Shown here one piece after another: positions 1 to 5,258 of a stretch of DNA of 6,041 bases (position 1 is the first letter of the stretch; each line of letters starts with the position of its first letter). The notes beneath the pieces were generated by a model. That model saw only the letters and a program-made list of their open reading frames with translations, was not told the origin of the DNA and ran no database searches. Both the position numbers and the translations under genes were made by a program. Source of the DNA: Actinomycetes bacterium (GTDB taxonomy: Bacteria; Actinomycetota; Acidimicrobiia; Acidimicrobiales; Acidimicrobiaceae); the NCBI GenBank assembly GCA_021819025.1, contig JAKASN010000136.1, forward strand, positions 1 to 6,041, written 5' to 3'.

Positions 1-372
1 CTGGTGGCCTCGCCGGAGAAGTTCGTCATCGACGTCGAGATCCTCAGGATGCTCATCCATGAGTTCACTCCGCTTGAGTTCAATGAAGACTCCCTGGCAT
101 TCGGTGCGCACGTGGAAGTGGGGCACGGAGGCCACTTCCTCGGAGCCGAGCACACCATGGAGCGCTTCCGCTCCTGCTTTTACCGCCCACTTCTCTCGTC
201 ATCGCAGAACTTCGATCGCTGGTCGCGTGAAGGTCACAAGGACGCCGCGGTTCGTGCCGGGGAGATCGCCACCAAGACGATTGATAACTACCAAGAGCCA
301 CCCATGGAAGACGCGATTCGCGAGGAGCTCCAGGACTACGTGATACGGCGTCGCCGCGAACTCGGGGACTGA
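1..372 (+). CDS. MttB-family corrinoid methyltransferase, C-terminal 123 residues (5' end outside window)
   Basis: Reading frame 1 is open from the first base to a TGA stop at 370-372. The family (COG5598, trimethylamine methyltransferase MttB and glycine betaine methyltransferase MtgB) moves a methyl group from a quaternary or tertiary amine to a cytoplasmic corrinoid protein. The fragment shows the usual C-terminal pattern: a GHGGHFLGAEHTMERF block at about residues 41-56, then FYRPLLSS near 60-67, a DRW near 72-74, an EPP turn near 99-101, and a charged helical end (DYVIRRRRELGD). Family members are roughly 480-500 residues, so about three quarters of the gene lies to the left. The GTG at position 4 is not a believable start for this family. 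No in-frame amber codon occurs here, but the pyrrolysine site of archaeal MttB would lie further upstream, so the fragment cannot tell a pyrrolysine enzyme from the common non-pyrrolysine type. The substrate is unknown; betaine is a guess from betA and the FAD enzyme nearby. Confidence 0.85.
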   Translation: MVASPEKFVIDVEILRMLIHEFTPLEFNEDSLAFGAHVEVGHGGHFLGAEHTMERFRSCFYRPLLSSSQNFDRWSREGHKDAAVRAGEIATKTIDNYQEPPMEDAIREELQDYVIRRRRELGD

Positions 373-403
373 TCGATCTTCGCATCGAGCTGATGTGAGA
401 TTG

Positions 404-440
404 GCTCGGGCCGCCCATGGCAAGCGACCGCGGCTCGAGC
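404..440. terminator. GC-rich hairpin between convergent genes, probable two-way terminator
   Basis: Bases 404-414 (GCTCGGGCCGC) pair with 430-440 (GCGGCTCGAGC) over 11 base pairs, one of them G-U, around a 15-base loop. It lies between the stop of the MttB-type gene (372) and the stop of the leftward cyclo-ligase gene (443), which is where a shared terminator would sit. There is no T-run on either strand, so it would be a U-poor terminator of the type often seen in GC-rich bacteria, or simply a 3'-end stabilising stem. Confidence 0.5.
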
Positions 441-442
441 GG

Positions 443-1036
443 CTAGCCTCGTTGGAGTTGAGGGGCGATGCGGAAGAATCCCTCGTCGGTGACTAGAGCG
501 TGAAGGGTTATGTCATGGTCTTCGGTGGGGATCCTTTCGGCGAGCTGTTCCGCAAAGCCAAATCCGATCGCCACGGCGTGGGGGGGAACTCGGGCCAAGA
601 AACGGTCGTAGAAGCCCCTTCCATAGCCGATGCGGCGGCCTTGTGGGTCAAATCCCAGACCAGGTACGATCACCACTTCGACTACCGCAGGGTCGAGAGC
701 TTCTTTGTTGAGGGGCTCTTGAGGCCCGTAGTTGCTCTCTACCATCGGGTCATCGCGAAGCACTCTGGTGATCTCCATCTTGCCGTCTTGTATATAGGGC
801 AACAGGACGCTCCCATGGGAACGCAAAAGCGCCGCGATGAGAGCCTCAGTGGAGGCTTCATGGCCGAAGGAGGCATAGACCATAATCTCCTCGGCGGCTT
901 GCACTTCACTAAGGGTGAGTACCGTTTCGGTCATCACATTGGCCTTGCGGAGCTTTTCTTGGGGCGGAATCGACCTGCGTCGCTCCGCAAGCATTTTGCG
1001 AAAGAGCTGCTTTTGCTGGTTCGTCTCAGTTTTCAT
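443..1036 (-). CDS. fau: 5-formyltetrahydrofolate cyclo-ligase (MTHFS family)
   Basis: This 197-residue protein matches the normal family size of about 180-200. The enzyme uses ATP to convert 5-formyl-THF into 5,10-methenyl-THF in the cytoplasm. It is the only known way to return this inhibitory storage form to the active folate pool. Visible landmarks in order: an N-terminal KQLFRKMLAERR helix (9-20), YASFGHEASTEALI (54-67), NYGPQEP (102-108), VPGLGFD (124-130), the hallmark RRIGYGRGFYDRFL (134-147) that binds ATP/phosphate and folate, and EDHDITLHALVTDEG (172-186) near the end. The ATG at 1034-1036 puts the expected first helix about nine residues in; the ribosome site before it (AAGAAA) is weak. 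The gene is divergent from fhs, with 206 bases between the two starts, and convergent with the MttB-type gene. Common synonyms are ygfA and MTHFS. The function is secure; the local role, rescuing folate in a C1-heavy locus, is inference. Confidence 0.93.
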   Translation of the reverse strand: MKTETNQQKQLFRKMLAERRRSIPPQEKLRKANVMTETVLTLSEVQAAEEIMVYASFGHEASTEALIAALLRSHGSVLLPYIQDGKMEITRVLRDDPMVESNYGPQEPLNKEALDPAVVEVVIVPGLGFDPQGRRIGYGRGFYDRFLARVPPHAVAIGFGFAEQLAERIPTEDHDITLHALVTDEGFFRIAPQLQRG

Positions 1037-1103
1037 GGCGTTTCTTAACTTTGAGCGTAGCTTCCGACAATGTCGTTTTCATCCACATCAGAATAGCTAT
1101 GAC

Positions 1104-1112
1104 TGATATACT
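1104..1112 (+). promoter_or_regulatory. Extended -10 promoter for fhs
   Basis: The sequence TGATATACT contains the TGn extension followed by TATACT (five of six to consensus). No -35 box is seen at the normal distance, which extended -10 promoters can do without. Transcription would start near 1119 and give fhs a leader of about 120 bases. Almost the same sequence, TGATATATT, sits upstream of the FAD enzyme at 5210-5218. The box lies inside the near-palindrome ATATACTATAT (1106-1116). Confidence 0.5.
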
Positions 1113-1115
1113 ATA
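1110..1115 (-). promoter_or_regulatory. Possible -10 box for the cyclo-ligase gene
   Basis: On the minus strand this reads TATAGT, five of six matches to TATAAT, about 75 bases upstream of the ATG at 1036. No good -35 box is present: TTACAA at 1140-1135 is a poor match and 19 bases away. It overlaps the plus-strand fhs -10 box. A second minus-strand candidate, TATTCT at 1095-1090, is no better. Tentative. Confidence 0.22.
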
Positions 1116-1118
1116 TGT

Positions 1119-1242
1119 AGCCCAGCGGCAGACCTTGTAAATGGTGCCGCGCTTGAGAGCGCGACGTGCGCTGGTGCGCAAGTAATGACGTCGTCGTGGA
1201 CTACGCGGCTTTTGGCGCGTGCACGATGCTAAAGGGGGACAT
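1119..1242 (+). promoter_or_regulatory. Structured fhs leader with alternative hairpins, possible cis-regulatory RNA
   Basis: Downstream of the inferred start site three perfect stems can be drawn: GCGGCA 1125-1130 with TGCCGC 1145-1150; CGCGCT 1148-1153 with AGCGCG 1158-1163; and TGCGC 1167-1171 with GCGCA 1176-1180. The first two share bases 1148-1150, so they compete. The leader also holds two tiny reading frames (1141-1185 and 1185-1232) that overlap at TAATG, the second ending just before the fhs ribosome site. It does not match the ZTP or THF riboswitch consensus as I know them. The structure may be chance pairing in GC-rich sequence; the layout is seen, regulation is inference. Confidence 0.3.
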
Positions 1243-1245
1243 GTG
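1233..1245 (+). promoter_or_regulatory. Ribosome binding site that fixes the fhs start at GTG 1243
   Basis: The purine run AAGGGGGA (about 1232-1239) lies four to five bases before GTG at 1243-1245. A longer in-frame start, GTG at 1219, has no purine-rich site before it and would add eight residues not expected in the family. An out-of-frame ATG at 1241-1243 overlaps the GTG and is followed at once by TGA, so it cannot start a protein. Confidence 0.65.
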
Positions 1246-2964
1246 AACGAGAGTCACGCGAATTCCACAGCACTTCCAACCGCACTTGAGATCGCGCGAG
1301 CCGCGAAGATCAAGCCCATCGTGGAAATTGCCGAGCAAATGGGACTGCCGGCGTCAATGTTGGAGCCTTATGGCTCGCACGTTGCCAAGATCAGTCTCGA
1401 CGCGACGGACTACCTCAAGGATCGACCTAAGGCCAAGTATGTGGTGGTAACTGCGATTACCCCGACGCCACTTGGCGAGGGCAAGACCACGACCACCGTT
1501 GGCTTGGGTCAGGCCTTTGCCCACATTGGCAAGAAGGCGACGATCGCCATCCGGCAAGCTTCGATGGGTCCCACCTTTGGGATCAAAGGCGGTGCCGCCG
1601 GCGGTGGATATTCTCAGGTGATACCGTTTGAGACTTTGAATCTGCACCTCACTGGAGACGGTCATGCGGTGACCGCTGCGCACAACCTCTGCTCGGCGAT
1701 GCTCGACAATCACCTCCACTTTGGCAATGATCTCGGCCTCGATCTGCACAATATAAGTTGGCGGCGAGTGCTCGACGTCAACGACCGCGCCTTGCGCAAC
1801 ATTGTGCTTGGCCTTGGCACAGCCCAGGACGGAATTCCTCGCCAAAGCGGCTTTGACATTACTGCGGCCTCTGAAGTGATGGCCATTCTCGGCCTCACGA
1901 CCTCTCTTTTTGACCTGCGTAAGCGCCTGGGACGCATCGTCGTTGGCTATACCGACAAAGGGACTGCGGTGACCGCTGAAGAACTCGGTGCCGCGGGCGC
2001 CATGACGGTGCTGATGAAAGAAGCCATCAAGCCCAATCTGCTCCAGACCCTCGAAGGTACGTCAGCGTTGGTTCACGCTGGACCTTTCGGCAACATCGCC
2101 ACCGGGAACTCTTCGGTGATCGCCGATTTGATCGGAATCCATAGCGGCGACTATTTGGTCACCGAGTCTGGATTCGGCGCGGACATGGGAGCGGAGCGTT
2201 TCTTCAACATCAAATGCCGAACTTCTGGCCTGGCGCCTGATGCCGCGGTGGTGGTAACCACCGTGAGGGCCCTCAAGGCGCATTCGGGGAATCACAATAT
2301 CGTCGCTGGTCGGGAACTCTCGCCGCAGTTGTTGTCGGAGAATCCCGACGAAGTGCACATCGGTGGCGCCAACTTACGCAAGCAGCTCGAGAACGTTGCC
2401 AAGCACGGCGTTCCCGCTGTGGTGGCGATCAATTCCTTCCCCTCCGACTTTGCCAGCGAGCACCAAGCGATTCGCGAGATTGCCGAGTCCATGGGGGCCA
2501 CCGCTGCGGTTTGCACTCACTTCACCGAAGGGGGCCGAGGGGCTACCGAACTAGCTGAGGCCGTCGCCGAAGTTGCCGAGCGCCCCAACAAGTTCAAGGT
2601 GCTTTACTCCACCGAGGCGACCCTGAGGGAGAAGATCGAGATTATCGCCACCGAAGTCTATGGCGCTGACGGCGTCGATTTCAGTGCCGCAGGCTCTCGA
2701 CAGATCGACGTCGCTGAACAGAACGGCTTCGGCGATCTCCCGGTGTGCATCGCCAAGACGCACCTTTCGATCTCCTCGGATGCCTCGTTGAAGGGGGCTC
2801 CAACCGGATGGAGGCTCCCGGTTCGCGAGGTTAGGGCTTCGGTCGGCGCAGGCTTCATTTACGCCATCTGCGGAGACATGGGCACCATGCCCGGACTCTC
2901 GCGCCACCCCGCCGCCGAGCGTATCGATATCGATGCCCAAGGTGAGATCGTGGGATTGTCCTGA
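1243..2964 (+). CDS. fhs: Formate-tetrahydrofolate ligase (10-formyl-THF synthetase)
   Basis: The cytoplasmic enzyme joins formate to THF using ATP to give 10-formyl-THF. In catabolic settings it can run backwards, releasing formate and making ATP. The 573 residues from GTG 1243 compare with the usual 555-560. Seen in order: EIAEQMGLP (28-36) in the N-terminal helix; the nucleotide-binding loop TPLGEGKTTT (75-84); MGPTFGIKGGAAGGGYSQ (108-125), a family signature; NLHLTGDGHAVTAAHNL (133-149); ALVHAGPFGNIATG (275-288); TESGFGADMGAERF (307-320); HIGGANLRKQ (372-381); and the C-terminal GDMGTMPGLSRHPAAER (544-560). All recognisable blocks are intact and there is no frameshift. It stands alone: an extended -10 promoter and leader precede it, and a strong hairpin follows 41 bases after the stop. 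FolD, its usual partner for the methenyl/methylene steps, is not in the window. Divergence from the 5-formyl-THF cyclo-ligase gene ties both to folate C1 supply. Confidence 0.97.
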   Translation: MNESHANSTALPTALEIARAAKIKPIVEIAEQMGLPASMLEPYGSHVAKISLDATDYLKDRPKAKYVVVTAITPTPLGEGKTTTTVGLGQAFAHIGKKATIAIRQASMGPTFGIKGGAAGGGYSQVIPFETLNLHLTGDGHAVTAAHNLCSAMLDNHLHFGNDLGLDLHNISWRRVLDVNDRALRNIVLGLGTAQDGIPRQSGFDITAASEVMAILGLTTSLFDLRKRLGRIVVGYTDKGTAVTAEELGAAGAMTVLMKEAIKPNLLQTLEGTSALVHAGPFGNIATGNSSVIADLIGIHSGDYLVTESGFGADMGAERFFNIKCRTSGLAPDAAVVVTTVRALKAHSGNHNIVAGRELSPQLLSENPDEVHIGGANLRKQLENVAKHGVPAVVAINSFPSDFASEHQAIREIAESMGATAAVCTHFTEGGRGATELAEAVAEVAERPNKFKVLYSTEATLREKIEIIATEVYGADGVDFSAAGSRQIDVAEQNGFGDLPVCIAKTHLSISSDASLKGAPTGWRLPVREVRASVGAGFIYAICGDMGTMPGLSRHPAAERIDIDAQGEIVGLS

Positions 2965-3005
2965 TTGAGTCAAAAGCTCCGGAGAGTCCCTCGAAGTCAA
3001 TAGTG

Positions 3006-3040
3006 TGGCCAGGCATCCCCGTTACGGGGGTGCCTGACCA
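3006..3040 (+). terminator. Strong hairpin terminator after fhs
   Basis: Bases 3006-3021 (TGGCCAGGCATCCCCG) and 3025-3040 (CGGGGGTGCCTGACCA) form a 16-base-pair stem with one G-U pair and one C-A mismatch, closed by a TTA loop. It begins 41 bases after the fhs stop. The trailing TTGTGCTT is only mildly T-rich. The length and GC content make termination very likely; the stem could also act in the opposite direction, though no leftward gene uses it here. Confidence 0.75.
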
Positions 3041-3228
3041 TTGTGCTTGGGGGGAAGCTGGCAGCAGGGGTGGTTGTGCTCAAGAAGCAGGCGGCTCGGT
3101 GGTTAATGGCATCGATTATTCAAGAGCGAAATGGACTTGGTGATCGTCTTTGGGCCGACGGCTTGGGCGAGCGGTGATAATTGTGTGTGGATTGAGTTGG
3201 TGAAACTCGCCATCGATGCGCCTTAGAT

Positions 3229-3273
3229 CCGAGCCACTGGCTCAGCGTGTCTTTAGCGCAGTGGGGCACTCGG
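3229..3273 (+). repeat. Bulged hairpin upstream of betA with a competing shorter stem
   Basis: CCGAG 3229-3233 pairs with CTCGG 3269-3273, and CCACTG 3234-3239 pairs with CAGTGG 3259-3264, with a four-base bulge (3265-3268). GCT 3240-3242 can extend this with AGC 3255-3257. A simpler hairpin, GAGCC 3231-3235 with GGCTC 3239-3243, uses the same left arm and so excludes it. It ends about 98 bases before the betA start. It could be a leader structure, an attenuator or a terminator; a T-run is lacking. Confidence 0.35.
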
Positions 3274-3360
3274 TCTAACTTTGGGGAATTGGCGTTGCTT
3301 GGGTTCTGGGGCGAGAGCCTTGGTGTGTGGGAGCTTTGCCCGTGTGCGGTACCGGTGAAT

Positions 3361-3366
3361 AAGGAG
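3361..3366 (+). promoter_or_regulatory. Consensus ribosome binding site of betA
   Basis: AAGGAG lies five bases before ATG 3372. It is the best Shine-Dalgarno sequence in the window and fixes the betA start, suggesting efficient translation once the gene is transcribed. Confidence 0.85.
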
Positions 3367-3371
3367 TAAAA

Positions 3372-5024
3372 ATGGCCAGCAAAGAGTACGACTTCATCAT
3401 CGTGGGCGGAGGTTCCGCGGGAAGCGTCTTGGCGAATCGCCTCAGTGCTGACTTGGCGAGTCGGGTCCTGGTCCTCGAGGCGGGAAGGATGGATTCTTCC
3501 TGGGACATCTTCATCCATATGCCCGCTGCGCTCACCATCCCGATCGGAAATAAGTACTACGACTGGAAATACGAGTCCGTGCCGGAGCCAGCATTAAATA
3601 ATCGGCGTATCTATCACGCGCGGGGAAAAGTGCTCGGCGGGTCTAGCAGTATCAATGGGATGATCTTTCAGCGCGGTAACCCCATGGACTATCAGCGCTG
3701 GGCTGCCGATCCCGGACTGCAAGATTGGGATTATGCCCACTGTCTTCCCTATTTCAAGAAGATGGAGACCTGCCGTGCTGGTGCCGATGAATATCGCGGT
3801 GGCAGTGGACCGCTGATCCTCGAGAGAGGTCCGGCGACCAATCCTCTTTTCGGGGCCTTCTTTCGAGCGGTCCAAGAAGCTGGCTACCAGCTCACCAAAG
3901 ATGTCAATGGATATCGCCAGGAGGGCTTTGCTCCCTTTGACCGAAACATCAATCGGGGACGCCGATGGAGTGCCTCACAGGCTTACCTCCATCCCGTTAT
4001 GGGTCGATCCAATCTCACCGTGAAAGTCAACGCCTTTGTCTCGCGCATCGTCTTTGAGGGCAAACGAGCCGTGGGCGTGGAGTATCTCCTCGGCGGCAAG
4101 ACCAAGGAGATCGCGCGAGCCAAGGAGGTGATCCTTTGCGGGGGGGCGATCAACTCTCCTCAGCTGCTGCAAGTCTCCGGAGTCGGCCCCAGGGACCACC
4201 TTGGATCGGTAGGCGTCGATGTCGTGCACGATTTGCCCGGGGTTGGGGCCAATCTCCAGGACCATCTCGAGGTGTATGTGCAGCACTCCAGCAAACTACC
4301 GGTATCGGTTGCCCCGGCGCTGCTGTGGCGCAATCGCCCTTGGGTTGGCTTCCAATGGCTCTTTATGAGAAAAGGCCCCGGCGCCAGCAACCACTTCGAA
4401 GGTGGCGGGTTCGCCCGGAGCAACGAGGAGGTGAGCTATCCCAACTTGATGTTTCACTTTCTCCCCATCGCGATCCGCTACGACGGCTCCAAGCCCGCCG
4501 AGGGGCACGGTTATCAAGTTCACATCGGTCCGATGACCTCTGACGCTCGCGGATCGGTGCTGATCCGCTCTGGCGATGCAAGCGTACATCCGGCCCTAAA
4601 GTTCAACTACCTCTCCACCCAACAGGACAAGCGAGAGTGGGTCGAGGCAATTCGAGTAGCGCGCAAAATTCTTGCCCAGCCGGCCTTTGGTGAGTTCGAC
4701 GACGGGGAGCTTTCGCCGGGGCCATCGGTCTCAAGCGACGAGGAGATACTCGCCTGGGTGGCCCGGGACGCCGAAACCGCGCTTCATCCTTCCTGTACTA
4801 CCAAGATGGGCGTCGACGAGATGTCGGTGGTGGATCCCGCCACGATGCGCGTTCATGGCATCGAGGGACTCAGAGTGGTGGACGCCTCGGTAATGCCCTA
4901 CGTTACCAACGGCAACATCTATGCACCGGTGATGATGATCGCCGAGAAGGCGGCGGATTTGATCTTGGGCAACACGCCGCTGGCACCGATCGATGTCCCG
5001 TATTATCGCCACGAGAAGGTTTGA
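3372..5024 (+). CDS. betA: Choline dehydrogenase (GMC-family flavoprotein)
   Basis: BetA oxidises choline to betaine aldehyde, and in some bacteria on to glycine betaine, passing electrons to the respiratory chain at the membrane face. The 550 residues match the 556 of the E. coli enzyme. Features in order: the FAD dinucleotide fold [16 protein letters not shown] (9-24) with the ribose-binding LVLEAG (33-38); PEPALNNRR (71-79); GMC signature 1 around [18 protein letters not shown] (85-102); GMC signature 2 [16 protein letters not shown] (258-273); [13 protein letters not shown] (288-300); the BetA-like [14 protein letters not shown] (337-350); FNYLSTQQD (411-419); and the active-site pair His472 in [10 protein letters not shown] and Asn515 in TNGNIYAP. 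The alignment by memory with E. coli BetA runs end to end, including NYLS/NYMS and the DEMSVVD block, which separates it from alcohol or glucose members of the GMC group. There is no signal peptide or membrane segment. No betB or betI flanks it, so the aldehyde step must be done by BetA itself or by an enzyme encoded elsewhere. A related GMC alcohol dehydrogenase is the main alternative. Confidence 0.9.
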   Translation: MASKEYDFIIVGGGSAGSVLANRLSADLASRVLVLEAGRMDSSWDIFIHMPAALTIPIGNKYYDWKYESVPEPALNNRRIYHARGKVLGGSSSINGMIFQRGNPMDYQRWAADPGLQDWDYAHCLPYFKKMETCRAGADEYRGGSGPLILERGPATNPLFGAFFRAVQEAGYQLTKDVNGYRQEGFAPFDRNINRGRRWSASQAYLHPVMGRSNLTVKVNAFVSRIVFEGKRAVGVEYLLGGKTKEIARAKEVILCGGAINSPQLLQVSGVGPRDHLGSVGVDVVHDLPGVGANLQDHLEVYVQHSSKLPVSVAPALLWRNRPWVGFQWLFMRKGPGASNHFEGGGFARSNEEVSYPNLMFHFLPIAIRYDGSKPAEGHGYQVHIGPMTSDARGSVLIRSGDASVHPALKFNYLSTQQDKREWVEAIRVARKILAQPAFGEFDDGELSPGPSVSSDEEILAWVARDAETALHPSCTTKMGVDEMSVVDPATMRVHGIEGLRVVDASVMPYVTNGNIYAPVMMIAEKAADLILGNTPLAPIDVPYYRHEKV

Positions 5025-5133
5025 AGGAGCGAGGCCCGCTGCCAAAAACTGTGCTCGCAGCCCGAAGTGGCGATAAGCCAGCCGATGGGATGGGACTTTA
5101 AAGTTGCGCGCTCCTGAGGCGAGAAGTGCAGCT

Positions 5134-5147
5134 CAACCTAGAGGTTG
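5134..5147. promoter_or_regulatory. Inverted repeat CAACCT-AG-AGGTTG, possible operator
   Basis: Two perfect six-base arms are separated by AG. The site lies about 66 bases upstream of the extended -10 box of the FAD-enzyme gene, a position that suits an activator or an upstream repressor site. Short arms with a two-base spacer resemble sites for dimeric regulators, but I cannot name the regulator and no copy was noticed elsewhere in the window. Confidence 0.3.
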
Positions 5148-5209
5148 GCATGTCGGAGATTTAAATATCGAGACTTTTATTCTCTCCTGGCATTTGCTGG
5201 TCTACAGAG

Positions 5210-5218
5210 TGATATATT
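5210..5218 (+). promoter_or_regulatory. Extended -10 promoter for the dimethylglycine-dehydrogenase-like gene
   Basis: TGATATATT gives the TGn extension and TATATT, five of six to consensus. The start site would be near 5225, leaving a short leader of about 34 bases before ATG 5259. No -35 box fits at 16-18 bases. The surrounding GAGTGATATATTA (5207-5219) matches GACTGATATACTA (1101-1113) before fhs at 11 of 13 positions. Confidence 0.5.
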
Positions 5219-5258
5219 AGTAGCACGTTAGTTGCACCAAAGAGAGGTTAGGATTGAC

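Larger units (their letters stand above)
2965..3371 (+). other. 407-base gap between fhs and betA
   Basis: No convincing gene lies here. It holds the fhs terminator (3006-3040), a second bulged hairpin (3229-3273), a lone GATAAT -10-like box (3176-3181) without a -35 partner, and the betA ribosome site. One small frame, from GTG 3076 to TGA 3175-3177, encodes 33 residues (begins MLKKQAARWL with GTG read as Met, ends LWADGLGER) and has AGGGG about five bases before it. I do not recognise the peptide. Leftward frames across 3120-3540 run into betA and look like shadows. Confidence 0.5.
5025..5258 (+). other. 234-base gap between betA and the FAD enzyme
   Basis: No gene is visible. Just after the betA stop there is a modest hairpin possibility (GCGAG 5029-5033 with CTCGC 5054-5058, or GCTGC 5038-5042 with GCAGC 5057-5061), too weak to call a terminator. 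Further on are the palindromes ACTTTAAAGT (5095-5104) and ATTTAAAT (5159-5166), the inverted repeat at 5134-5147, and a promoter at 5210-5218. The second half is distinctly AT-rich compared with the genes, as a control region would be. Confidence 0.55.

Noticed and set aside
4..372. A complete 122-residue gene starting at GTG 4
   Set aside because: The residues match only the C-terminal quarter of the MttB family and the frame is open to the left edge, so the gene is cut by the window rather than short.
500..1048. 182-codon rightward open frame opposite the cyclo-ligase gene
   Set aside because: It lies antisense to a gene with clear family motifs and its translation resembles nothing; it is a codon-bias shadow.
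1046..1053. Shared TAACTTTG upstream of the cyclo-ligase/fhs pair and of betA (about 3276-3283)
   Set aside because: Eight bases shared once, at different distances and contexts, is easily chance.
1037..1140. 6S RNA next to the cyclo-ligase gene, as in gammaproteobacteria
   Set aside because: The gap is too short and lacks the long rod-like pairing with a central bubble; the linkage is specific to another lineage.
1219..1242. Upstream GTG start for fhs
   Set aside because: No ribosome site precedes it, while GTG 1243 has AAGGGGGA at a workable distance and gives a length closer to the family norm.
1119..1242. ZTP (pfl) or THF riboswitch upstream of fhs
   Set aside because: The position is right for a ZTP switch, but I could not find the conserved internal loop and the CCGCC-GGGCA type pseudoknot strand, nor the THF consensus.
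3283..3331. G-quadruplex from several G-runs upstream of betA
   Set aside because: The runs are uneven and the loops would be 14 and 17 bases long, so a stable quadruplex is unlikely.
3120..3538. Leftward open frames of 132 and 87 codons across the betA start
   Set aside because: They overlap the well-supported betA N-terminus and ribosome site, have no ribosome site of their own that I can see, and their composition (Ser/Pro/Arg-rich) is typical of shadow frames.
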